A stretch of 7,806 bases of DNA, taken from CBDUQP01 sp965369385 (GTDB lineage Bacteria > Planctomycetota > Phycisphaerae > SM23-33). The position numbers and the translations under genes are program-made. Position 1 is the first letter of the stretch. Every line of letters begins with the position of its first letter. Below the pieces are notes generated by a model. That model made no database searches and was not told the DNA's origin. It worked only from the letters and a program-made list of their open reading frames with translations. The stretch covers positions 1-7,806 of the forward strand of contig CBDUQP010000143.1 of assembly GCA_965369385.1 (NCBI GenBank). Direction: 5' to 3'. Of this stretch, positions 1 to 5,949 are shown piece after piece.

Positions 1-496
<496 letters not shown>

Positions 497-624
497 ATTT
501 GTCTTTGGCCTTCGTTGAAGCTGTATTCAACGATAAAAACTTGATAGATTCAATAATGACTATCGAACTTCTATTTGACCCTTTCGATATCTTGTTCATA
601 CAAGCAGAAATGCTTGTTTGAGCT
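497..624 (+). other. 23S-5S internal transcribed spacer with three hairpins
   Basis: The spacer is about 128 nt, AT-rich compared with its flanks, and contains no tRNA. Three short hairpins can be seen: CGTTGAA 513-519 pairing with TTCAACG 526-532 (6-nt loop); TTGATAG 541-547 with CTATCGA 560-566 (one G-U pair); and ACAAGCA 600-606 with TGCTTGT 611-617 closing a GAAA tetraloop. The last one sits just upstream of the 5S gene. Hairpins in this position are plausible substrates or guides for rRNA processing, but that role is inferred. Confidence 0.7.
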
Positions 625-735
625 TTGGCGGTGTCGATACACCACGGGCCACACCTGTTCCCATACCGAACACAGTAGTTAAGCCGTGGTGGCCGATGGT
701 ACTGCTTACGCGGGAGAGTAGGTTAATGCCGCCTT
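625..735 (+). rRNA. rrf: 5S ribosomal RNA
   Basis: This is a complete 5S rRNA of about 111 nt. The terminal helix is formed by GGCGG at 627-631 and CCGCC at 729-733. The universally conserved internal segment CCCATACCGAACAC lies at 660-673, followed by AGTTAAGCC at about 676-684, and GGGAGAGTAGG at 712-722 is the conserved loop E/helix IV part. The exact ends are estimates from helix pairing, within a few bases. It lies about 128 nt downstream of 23S and directly upstream of a strong terminator, so it is the last gene of the rRNA operon. Confidence 0.96.
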
Positions 736-740
736 TATAT

Positions 741-776
741 GAAGAGCCCCTGGGTTAACGTCCAGGGGCTTTTCTT
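741..776 (+). terminator. Rho-independent terminator of the rRNA operon
   Basis: A perfect 9-bp GC-rich stem is formed by AGCCCCTGG (745-753) and CCAGGGGCT (762-770), extendable by G754-T761 and by A-T and G-T pairs at the base. The loop is about 6 nt and the stem is followed by TTTTCTT. It lies a few bases after the 5S gene, the expected place for the end of an rRNA operon transcript. Confidence 0.93.
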
Positions 777-862
777 ATGCGCGCACCGAACTTCGCCTCA
801 AATCCCCCTGAATCCCTCGCCGCATCAAACCGCCGTCATCTCTTACCGGCATCGCCTCTCCT

Positions 863-1258
863 GTGAAGATCAATTCCAGAATTAGCCACGGACCGGCCGC
901 TACTGAACTTGGTGTGATCGAAGCTACCGGCCGAACTGGATTCGCTGTGCGAGACTTCGGCGACTGGAAGAGCGTATTCGTAGCCATTCCGATTCTGCCG
1001 CACGCGATTACTCGGGGGATATTGAGCTGGGCGGGTCTGACGCCGACGCTGGACACCGACGATGCACTGTATACCAACGGCGACTTCATCGGCATCTATG
1101 CCAAGGACGCTGGAACGAAGACAATCACGCTGCCCGGTGAGTTTGTGATAGACGACATGTTCAGTGACAGGTCCCTGCAGTCGGCCGGCGGCAAGGTAAC
1201 GCTGGACATAGCCTGCGCCGAAACCTTCATAGGCCGAATCCGCAGAACGCACGGCTGA
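863..1258 (+). pseudogene. C-terminal remnant of a glycoside hydrolase (beta-galactosidase/GH42-like end domain)
   Basis: The frame is open from 812 to the TGA at 1258. Its translation resembles the last ~120 residues of large glycoside hydrolases of the beta-galactosidase type. In that end domain, a WKSVFVAIP stretch (about 35-43) is followed by a helix with hydrophobic residues and a GL..T.DT.D.LYTN segment (about 58-72). After these come an IGIYAKDAGTKTITLP strand pair (76-91) and a short closing beta region. The only nearby start is a GTG at 863 with no ribosome-binding site, and nothing upstream encodes a catalytic barrel. The ORF instead begins about 35 bp after the rRNA terminator. I infer a truncated gene left by a rearrangement or deletion at the end of the rRNA operon. 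The alternative is a genuine small beta-domain protein of 131 aa. The family call is from recall of conserved patterns and is moderate in certainty. Confidence 0.55.
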
Positions 1259-1278
1259 TCAGAAGTGATTTGGCGTTG

Positions 1279-1309
1279 GCAGTCACCAGAAAGAATTCCT
1301 GGCGACTGC
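1279..1309 (-). terminator. Stem-loop between convergent genes, probable end of the epimerase/oxidoreductase transcript
   Basis: An 11-bp stem is formed by 1279-1289 and 1299-1309 with a 9-nt loop. In the minus-strand RNA every position pairs (one is G-U), whereas in the plus-strand RNA the same position is an A-C mismatch. The structure therefore fits better as an end signal for the minus-strand genes, whose stop codon lies 31 nt before it. No U-tract follows, so this may be an RNA 3'-end stabilising hairpin instead of a classical intrinsic terminator. Confidence 0.45.
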
Positions 1310-1340
1310 TTCCACCGATGAGTCTTCAGTCCATTTATCG

Positions 1341-2351
1341 TCAGGACAGGTTCAGTGTTATGCGGGTGCTTGGGGCTTCGGCTCCTGCGCGGATGATTGC
1401 TATGTCTTCGTAGGCTTCGCGGATGTCCGCTATGTCACTCGGCAGGGGAGCATTGTCGCTGATGCACTGGGCGTAGCGATCGTAGATTGTGTCAGCCAGC
1501 GTGACGAACGGGAATTCCCTTATGTTGCCATCCTTCGAGGCCAGCACCTTGTCGGCCCCCAGCGTTACCCGCCATCCCTGGTCGGTTACCATGTACGTGA
1601 CGTCGATGTGCTCGCGGTAGTTGCCTTCGAGGCTGTTCACCTTCAGGTCGGCCGCCCATGTGATGAACAGGTTGGCGCATCCGCCGCCTTCGAACTCGAC
1701 GTTCATGCTCTCGGTATCTGCGCAGGGCAGGTCCGGGTGAGCGAGGTTTGCAGAGAAGAACGTGCAATGTGTGGCCGGTCGTCCCATCAGGTATCGAGCG
1801 AAGTTCAGGTTATGTATCTCGGCATCCATGAACGGTCCGCCGTTGCGCGTGGGGTCAATGGCCCACTTATTCCACTGCGGGTAGGCGTGTATCCAATCGT
1901 GGCGGACCAGCGCCAGCTTGCCTATCTCGCCGCTGTCGAACAGTTGCTTGCATGTCTCCATCGCGGCGCTTTCCGTGCGCAGGTAGCGAACTGCGCATCG
2001 CACCTTGCCGCCTTCGATGGTATTCATCATTTCGATGCACTCGGCCGGGTCGGGGGAAAGCGGCTTGGTGGTTGCAATGTGTTTGCCGGCTGCCGCGGCG
2101 CGGATCAGGAGGTCCTTGCGGGCCCATGGCGGCACGAACAGGCAGACCATGTCGATATCAGGATCGTCAAAGATCTCGTCCACACTGGCGGCCGGCTTCG
2201 CGTCGAACTGATCCGCACCGGCCTTTGCCCGGGATGCGTCCATGTCGAAAAGCTTCGTCACGTTCACGAGTTTACTCTTGAGTATAGCAGGTGCCTCCAG
2301 GCGGAGGTAATCACCACATCCAATGATTCCGGTATTGTATATCTTGCTCAT
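1341..2351 (-). CDS. Gfo/Idh/MocA family oxidoreductase
   Basis: This is a 336-aa cytoplasmic NAD(P)-dependent oxidoreductase, predicted to act on a sugar, cyclitol or similar polyol. The N-terminal Rossmann fold begins with TGIIGCGDY (residues 7-15), the dinucleotide loop. A beta strand with DIDMVCLFVPP (65-75) follows. The family's usual EKP motif appears here as TTKP (94-97), so the glutamate is replaced while the lysine is kept. The C-terminal domain carries GGPFMDAEIHNLNFARYLMG (171-190), which corresponds to the family's substrate-binding D...H segment with D176 and H180 present. Length is normal for the family. I chose the ATG at 2351 over an upstream ATG at 2375 because AGGAG (2359-2363) lies 7 nt before it. 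It is the second gene of a unit with the epimerase 65 bp upstream, probably co-transcribed and under the divergent AraC regulator. The precise substrate cannot be read from the sequence. Confidence 0.88.
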   Translation of the reverse strand: MSKIYNTGIIGCGDYLRLEAPAILKSKLVNVTKLFDMDASRAKAGADQFDAKPAASVDEIFDDPDIDMVCLFVPPWARKDLLIRAAAAGKHIATTKPLSPDPAECIEMMNTIEGGKVRCAVRYLRTESAAMETCKQLFDSGEIGKLALVRHDWIHAYPQWNKWAIDPTRNGGPFMDAEIHNLNFARYLMGRPATHCTFFSANLAHPDLPCADTESMNVEFEGGGCANLFITWAADLKVNSLEGNYREHIDVTYMVTDQGWRVTLGADKVLASKDGNIREFPFVTLADTIYDRYAQCISDNAPLPSDIADIREAYEDIAIIRAGAEAPSTRITLNLS

Positions 2352-2416
2352 AGTGTAGCTCCTGTGCATTTGCATGGTGCAGTTGTGACGAATTTTCGTA
2401 TGTGTCTGTTTGCAGT

Positions 2417-3427
2417 CTAGGCTTCCGGTGATGCGGCCGGGAATACCTTGGCGTATTCGGCGAGTATTTTGTCCATCGTTGCATCATCGTCTGGGTTGAT
2501 TGTCATACGCGCCGGATCGGCCTGGAACCATTCCACGGTGCGTTTGATGCCCTGTGCGTAGGGGATGGTCGCGGTGAAGTCCGGGACGAATGTCTTGAGT
2601 TTTGTATTGTCGAAGATCGCGCTGTGCGATTTGTCGCCAAGCAGCGTGCCTTCCAGCTCGGGGGCAACGTGGATCATGAAGTCCGACGGGACATGCACGA
2701 TATTGGCCTCAGCGCCCGCGGCGGCCGCAGTGGCCTGGTATATCTGGTTCCACGTAAGGACCTCGTCCGACGTGATATGGAAAGCATGGCCGAGTGCCTG
2801 TTGATGGCCCATCAATCCCACGAAACCCTTGGCGAAATCGTCCGAGTGTGTAACGGTCCACAGTGATGTACCGTCGCCGGGTACGGGCACCTTCTTGCCG
2901 GCCATCATGCGGGCGATGATACCGTAATTGGTCCACGCGCCAACGGGCAGGGGGACGACGGTATCGTATGTAAGCGAGGGGCGGACGATGGTGGTGGGGA
3001 AACCTTGTGTGCGGTAGGCTTCGTTGAGCGTTTCCTCGGCCGCGATTTTGTTGCGTGAGTATTCCCAATAAGGGTTCGCCAGCGGGGTGGACTCGGTAAC
3101 GATCGGATGGGCGGGAGGCTTTTGATATGCAGAAGCCGAACTGATGAATATGTACTGCTTGGTGCGTCCGGCGAACAACTCGATATCCCGCTGGACGCAT
3201 GCGGGCGTGAATGCGATCCAGTTGACCACGACGTCCCACGTGTGTTCGGCGAGTGCTTTGGCGGCCTGGTCTTTGTCGTGTATGTTCGCGACGATGCTCT
3301 TGACGCCAGGGATGTCGGCCTTGGTAGTGCCGCGATTCAGAACATAAAGATCTATTCCGCGCTGGATGGCAAGTCTGCTGGATGCAGTGCTTATGTTTCC
3401 GGTTCCGCCTATGAACAATGCTTTCAT
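2417..3427 (-). CDS. NAD-dependent epimerase/dehydratase (atypical/extended SDR family)
   Basis: This is a 336-aa member of the SDR superfamily, related to nucleotide-sugar epimerases and dehydratases. The N-terminus MKALFIGGTGNIS (1-13) is the NAD-binding loop, with S in place of the third glycine. WDVVVNWIAF (64-73) follows a typical strand. YIFISSASAY (92-101) contains the catalytic Ser region, and YSRNK (123-127) is the YxxxK catalytic pair. IVRPSLTY (147-154) and the following VPVPGDGTSLWTVTHSDDFAKG stretch (180-201) are typical of the substrate domain. The ATG at 3427 has AAGGA 7 nt upstream (3435-3439) and gives the Rossmann motif at its expected place. A longer frame from 3511 would add 28 implausible residues. 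It is first in a minus-strand pair with the Gfo/Idh gene and divergent from the AraC gene. This pairing is common in sugar-catabolic loci, but the substrate is not known. Confidence 0.87.
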   Translation of the reverse strand: MKALFIGGTGNISTASSRLAIQRGIDLYVLNRGTTKADIPGVKSIVANIHDKDQAAKALAEHTWDVVVNWIAFTPACVQRDIELFAGRTKQYIFISSASAYQKPPAHPIVTESTPLANPYWEYSRNKIAAEETLNEAYRTQGFPTTIVRPSLTYDTVVPLPVGAWTNYGIIARMMAGKKVPVPGDGTSLWTVTHSDDFAKGFVGLMGHQQALGHAFHITSDEVLTWNQIYQATAAAAGAEANIVHVPSDFMIHVAPELEGTLLGDKSHSAIFDNTKLKTFVPDFTATIPYAQGIKRTVEWFQADPARMTINPDDDATMDKILAEYAKVFPAASPEA

Positions 3428-3514
3428 TTTCGTGTCCTTGTTTCTCATGTATGTGTCCAGAACGCATATATAGCAGCAAATGACGGGTCGCTGCCACCTG
3501 TATGACGTCAATTA

Positions 3515-3575
3515 ATGTGCGTATCCTATCATCGAAGTATTGCCAGAGGGCCAAGACGTGATAGAATACGCACAT
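3515..3575. promoter_or_regulatory. 17-bp inverted repeat in the divergent promoter, putative regulator operator
   Basis: The arms are ATGTGCGTATCCTATCA (3515-3531) and TGATAGAATACGCACAT (3559-3575). They are reverse complements except for one base, with a 27-bp spacer and 44 bp centre to centre. One arm contains the AraC gene's -10 box and its start codon. The other faces the epimerase gene and holds a TAGGAT box in the opposite direction. The position between two divergent genes, one encoding a DNA-binding regulator, makes an autoregulatory operator the simplest reading. The protein that binds it is inferred. Confidence 0.6.
3540..3567 (+). promoter_or_regulatory. Sigma70-type promoter of the AraC-family gene
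   Basis: The -35 box TTGCCA (3540-3545) and -10 box TAGAAT (3562-3567) are separated by 16 bp. The expected transcription start, about 7 nt after the -10 box, falls at about 3574, the first base of the ATG codon. No Shine-Dalgarno sequence precedes this ATG, so the mRNA may be leaderless. Confidence 0.5.
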
Positions 3576-4470
3576 GAAGTCCGTATTTTGGGAGACAATG
3601 CCGCCTGGGCGTTCTTTTGCGATTGAGCGTGGTTCGATGAGTGTGTTTCATTGGCATCACCATGACTATTGCGAGGTATTTATGCCTTTGTCGGGTGCGG
3701 GGCGAACGATAATCGGCGATTACGCTGGTAGCGTTCGCGCGGGCGAGGTGTATCTGGTGGGCCCGCTCGTACCACACGCATTTTACGTTGCTGACAAGCC
3801 CTCGGTGCCTCATCCCGGTATGGAATTTAGAGTAGCCACCATCGCTGCCGACCGGATCATGCAGGCAATGCCGGAGCTGGCTCAGTTGGCCGAACTGACG
3901 GAGCGGGCACGGCGCGGTGTTGCGTATGGAACTTGCACGGGCGAAGCGCTGAACCGAATCCTATGCAAGTACGCCGATGCCTGTGGACTGGCGGCGGCGA
4001 TGGCGGCGATGGAGGTGTTGGAGGTGCTGCTGAATGCGGAAGATTCTCGAACGCTTACTGATGGCAAGTGCAAAGCCGCAGTTAATGATCTGGAGTATAG
4101 GCGGATCAATGCGATCACGGAATACCTTCATGCCCACTACAATGCACCGTTGAGATTATCGGACGTAGCCGCCTACATGCACATAAGCGAGCCCACGCTA
4201 TGTCGCCTGTTCAGGCGGGCGCTTGGCAAAACGGTGGTGGAGTATGTGAATGAGCTGCGGGTGATTCACGCCTGCGAACTGCTGCGCGATACCGAAATGG
4301 CGATTACGAATATCGCAATGGAGGCTGGCTATAACACGCTGTCGAATTTCAACCGCATGTTCATGCGTTTCAAGAGCACAACGCCGGGGGAATATCGCCG
4401 AACGGTCAGGTCGGCCGATCAGCAGGCGATTCCGCTGGAGGTGGAGCCCGTGACGAGAGTGTTCAAGTGA
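3574..4470 (+). CDS. AraC-family transcriptional regulator with N-terminal cupin sensor
   Basis: This is a 298-aa cytoplasmic DNA-binding regulator. The N-terminal cupin (about 18-75) has the ligand-pocket pattern FHWHHHDYCEVF (25-36), a GAGRTIIGDY strand (41-50), the conserved turn RAGEVYLVGP (55-64) and a downstream His in PHAF (67-70). The C-terminal AraC domain (about 176-277) contains two helix-turn-helix units. The first spans about 195-216 (LSDVAAYMHISEPTLCRLFRR) and the second about 243-265, ending in NFNRMFMRFKSTTPGEYRR. Length and layout are normal for the family. The stop is doubled (TGA TGA, 4468-4473). The gene is divergent from the epimerase/oxidoreductase pair, so it most likely controls that pair and itself in response to a sugar-type ligand. 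The start at 3574 lacks a ribosome-binding site but fits a leaderless transcript, and a conserved cupin start is not lost by using it. The ligand is unknown. Confidence 0.93.
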   Translation: MKSVFWETMPPGRSFAIERGSMSVFHWHHHDYCEVFMPLSGAGRTIIGDYAGSVRAGEVYLVGPLVPHAFYVADKPSVPHPGMEFRVATIAADRIMQAMPELAQLAELTERARRGVAYGTCTGEALNRILCKYADACGLAAAMAAMEVLEVLLNAEDSRTLTDGKCKAAVNDLEYRRINAITEYLHAHYNAPLRLSDVAAYMHISEPTLCRLFRRALGKTVVEYVNELRVIHACELLRDTEMAITNIAMEAGYNTLSNFNRMFMRFKSTTPGEYRRTVRSADQQAIPLEVEPVTRVFK

Positions 4471-4507
4471 TGAGGGCTGCCTGGGGAGGCGTCGCGGCGA
4501 CAAGGTG

Positions 4508-4554
4508 CAGTCACATACTAACATACTGACCGCGGCTGTGGATTTGGATGCGGG
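4508..4554 (+). repeat. Imperfect duplicated element, copy 1
   Basis: This segment aligns without gaps to 5807-5853 at 35 of 47 positions. The 3' end is an identical 15-mer, GGATTTGGATGCGGG (4540-4554). It starts about 37 nt after the AraC stop codon. Nothing else in the window carries the core word. Confidence 0.6.
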
Positions 4555-4688
4555 CGATTGCCGCTATTTTCGGAAAGAAACCGCAGAAAGCCGCTCGATC
4601 CCCGCAACAAGACTCCGAAAACGCTGCAACGATAATTGGTGCACGTAAGAGTCAAACAGAGCCAGCGACGGTGCATGCACGATGCTAA
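4548..4688 (+). CDS. Possible 46-aa small protein, unrecognised
   Basis: An ATG inside the duplicated element opens a 46-codon frame ending in TAA. The peptide starts MRAIAAIFGKKPQKAARSP. It has a short hydrophobic stretch, a basic patch at about 10-17 and then an acidic, Gln-rich and Thr-rich tail. There is no clear ribosome-binding site, only a weak GGATTTGG just before the ATG. The amino-acid make-up looks more protein-like than a random frame, with no rare runs, but the length alone is compatible with chance. I do not recognise it. It could equally be non-coding or the start of a decayed gene. Confidence 0.22.
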   Translation: MRAIAAIFGKKPQKAARSPQQDSENAATIIGARKSQTEPATVHARC

Positions 4689-4734
4689 CGGCTGATATGA
4701 TTGGGGATTAGCGGATGTTCCTCGGAATCGCGCA

Positions 4735-4773
4735 ATGGTGCAAAGATCGCATTCGTGCACCATTTTGCACCAT
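4735..4773. promoter_or_regulatory. Cluster of three ATGGTGCA/TGCACCAT half-sites
   Basis: ATGGTGCAAA at 4735-4744 is the exact reverse complement of TTTGCACCAT at 4764-4773. A third copy, TGCACCAT, lies at 4756-4763. The two direct copies are exactly 10 bp apart (4756 and 4766), one DNA helical turn. The same bases could fold as two mutually exclusive hairpins, with the 5' arm pairing to either 3' copy. The cluster lies about 95 bp upstream of the TATAAT box and about 220 bp upstream of the unknown gene's start, so a protein-binding operator or an RNA switch-like hairpin are both possible. Confidence 0.45.
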
Positions 4774-4863
4774 AGCAAGTTCTCAAGAAGCATGCCTTCC
4801 GGCGCTGGCGCACTTGCGAGGCTGATGGCATAAATCCTTCAGCATTGTCTTGCGGTATTGTAT

Positions 4864-4869
4864 TATAAT
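4864..4869 (+). promoter_or_regulatory. TATAAT -10 box, possible promoter of the unknown gene
   Basis: This is a consensus -10 hexamer in an AT-rich pocket (GTATTATAATGC), 125 bp upstream of the GTG start at 4995. No good -35 box is found at 16-18 bp: TTGTCT at 4845 is only 13 bp away. The promoter would therefore be activator-dependent or weak, or the match is incidental. Confidence 0.35.
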
Positions 4870-4994
4870 GCAGGTGGCTTGCGTGGTATTGGCTGACTCG
4901 GTGTTGGCTACGCCGAGGGGTGGGGATATGAAGATGGAAGATAATGAACGCCATGGATGCAGGCCGCTGGCGTGTCAGGATTCAAGGAGTTGTC

Positions 4995-5786
4995 GTGAGA
5001 GGCGTAAACCCAAGAAAGAACCAGATTCATATTCTCTCTGTTGACCAAGTACTTGCCGAGGATATTCACGATCGCCTTCACCATGATCCGCGAATGTCCG
5101 GCTATCGGATAATCCGTCCAGCCAGTGAAGCCATGGGCCCGTCTATGTCCGAGCTGGAGTCGATGGTCAACGATACGCGGCACTCGAAGTTGCTGATTGT
5201 TGACGTGCGAACCTATACGCTGCCCATGTTGCAACAGACATATAGCAAGATAATGGGCATGAATCGCATGGCGTTCAATGAGCATTGCTTCACCGTCCTG
5301 GTGGGCGATGGACCGATGAACCTGTTCGGCGAGGGTAAGTCGATAGACGTGTTCACATCGCACCTGGCCAGGTATCGGATTGACTATCATCCCAGCGTGT
5401 TCTTCTTCGATCCGTTCCTGCATTATGACGGGCTCGAGGTGCCTCGCCTGGGTATTGGTGACGAAGATATCCTCCCCAACACTGTCCCCAAGCGTCTGGC
5501 TAAGTACTTCAAAGCCGAAGAGCAGGACATGTCTATCATTCGGCGATATTTCCGGGCCGCGAACGCCCCGGCCGCGAAACTTCAAACCGCCAGGAGCAAG
5601 AAACGCGACAAGCTCGCCAAGTTCTACCAGAAGCGAATCGCCAAGGAATTCCCGGACCAAGCCCAGCAGCTTATGCAGTGGTTGACGAAGGAAGGGTGTG
5701 TCCTGTCCGGCGAAACATTGCGATTGCACCTGTATCCCTTCTTCCTTGAAGATTGGGTGCACGATCTGCTCTCGGCCGCCGGATAA
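4995..5786 (+). CDS. Protein of unknown function, possibly with a degenerate receiver-like N-terminal domain
   Basis: This is a 263-aa soluble protein that I do not recognise. The GTG at 4995 is preferred because AAGGAG (4984-4989) lies 5 nt before it. An in-frame ATG at 4944 would add 17 residues and has only GGAAG at 3 nt. The N-terminal half alternates beta and alpha elements: QIHILSVDQVLAEDIHDRL (10-28), KLLIVDVRTYTLP (65-77) and CFTVLVGDGP (98-107). This resembles a response-regulator receiver, with aspartates at the ends of strands 1 and 3 (D17, D70) but without the usual acidic pair or the strand-5 lysine. A segment rich in Phe and Tyr follows (SVFFFDPFLHYDG, 134-146), and then a basic, helical stretch (about 190-219, many K and R). 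The end is hydrophobic (LHLYPFFLEDWVHDLL, 244-259). No signal peptide or membrane helix is seen. It is flanked by the two copies of a duplicated DNA element and is convergent with a glycosyltransferase. A Rossmann-type or TIR-type fold is an equally open reading. Confidence 0.75.
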   Translation: MRGVNPRKNQIHILSVDQVLAEDIHDRLHHDPRMSGYRIIRPASEAMGPSMSELESMVNDTRHSKLLIVDVRTYTLPMLQQTYSKIMGMNRMAFNEHCFTVLVGDGPMNLFGEGKSIDVFTSHLARYRIDYHPSVFFFDPFLHYDGLEVPRLGIGDEDILPNTVPKRLAKYFKAEEQDMSIIRRYFRAANAPAAKLQTARSKKRDKLAKFYQKRIAKEFPDQAQQLMQWLTKEGCVLSGETLRLHLYPFFLEDWVHDLLSAAG

Positions 5787-5806
5787 CCACAAGCAGGCAA
5801 TGATCG

Positions 5807-5853
5807 CAACCACTTATTAACACGCTGAGCGTGGTCTCGGATTTGGATGCGGG
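5807..5853 (+). repeat. Imperfect duplicated element, copy 2
   Basis: This is the partner of 4508-4554 (35 of 47 identical), with the identical core GGATTTGGATGCGGG at 5839-5853. It starts 20 nt after the stop codon of the unknown gene. Both copies therefore lie directly downstream of plus-strand genes and in the same orientation. After the core the sequences diverge, apart from a loosely similar pyrimidine-rich CGG stretch. Confidence 0.6.
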
Positions 5854-5949
5854 GAAATCTTCGGTTGTTTCCGGGTGGCGGCTACAACGTTCGAAAAATG
5901 TCGTATTGTTTCGAAAGAACTCGCGGCGTGGTCTGCGGTCCGTGGTTGA

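Larger units (their letters stand above)
4471..4994. other. Gene-poor region between the AraC gene and the unknown 263-aa gene
   Basis: In about 520 bp I find no gene I can support firmly. The region contains one copy of an imperfect duplicated element (4508-4554), a 46-codon ORF (4548-4688), a cluster of GGTGCA/TGCACC words (4638, 4670, 4737, 4756, 4766) and a TATAAT box (4864-4869). The 5' part lacks a clear terminator for the AraC gene. Confidence 0.6.

Noticed and set aside
1608..2420. A 270-codon plus-strand open frame opposite the Gfo/Idh gene
   Set aside because: It is the mirror of a well-supported oxidoreductase; its peptide shows no family motifs.
3467..3472. TATATA as a -10 box for the epimerase gene
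   Set aside because: It is suitably placed, but no credible -35 box is found 16-18 bp upstream on the minus strand. Kept only as a weak possibility.
2709..3575. A 288-codon minus-strand frame overlapping the epimerase in another phase
   Set aside because: It is rich in Arg and His, has no motif, and overlaps a gene with clear catalytic residues.
4491..4501. GTCGCGGCGAC palindrome after the AraC stop codon, considered as a terminator
   Set aside because: There is no loop of usable size and no T-tract.
4928..5044. A 38-codon ORF (starting MKMEDNERHG) with a G-rich stretch upstream, overlapping the start of the unknown gene
   Set aside because: It overlaps the ribosome-binding site and first codons of the larger gene in another frame, and its Cys/Arg-rich peptide does not resemble a leader peptide. 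I could not support it.
4908..5813. A long (301-codon) open frame on the minus strand opposite the unknown gene
   Set aside because: Its translation is rich in His, Arg and Leu in the way of antisense frames, it has no recognisable motif, and the plus strand offers a clear AAGGAG site and a more protein-like sequence.
5890..5915. TTCGAAA...TTTCGAA inverted repeat in the gap between the convergent genes
   Set aside because: The word is itself palindromic, the stem is only 7 bp and AT-rich with a 12-nt loop, and no T-run follows. It is too weak to call a terminator.
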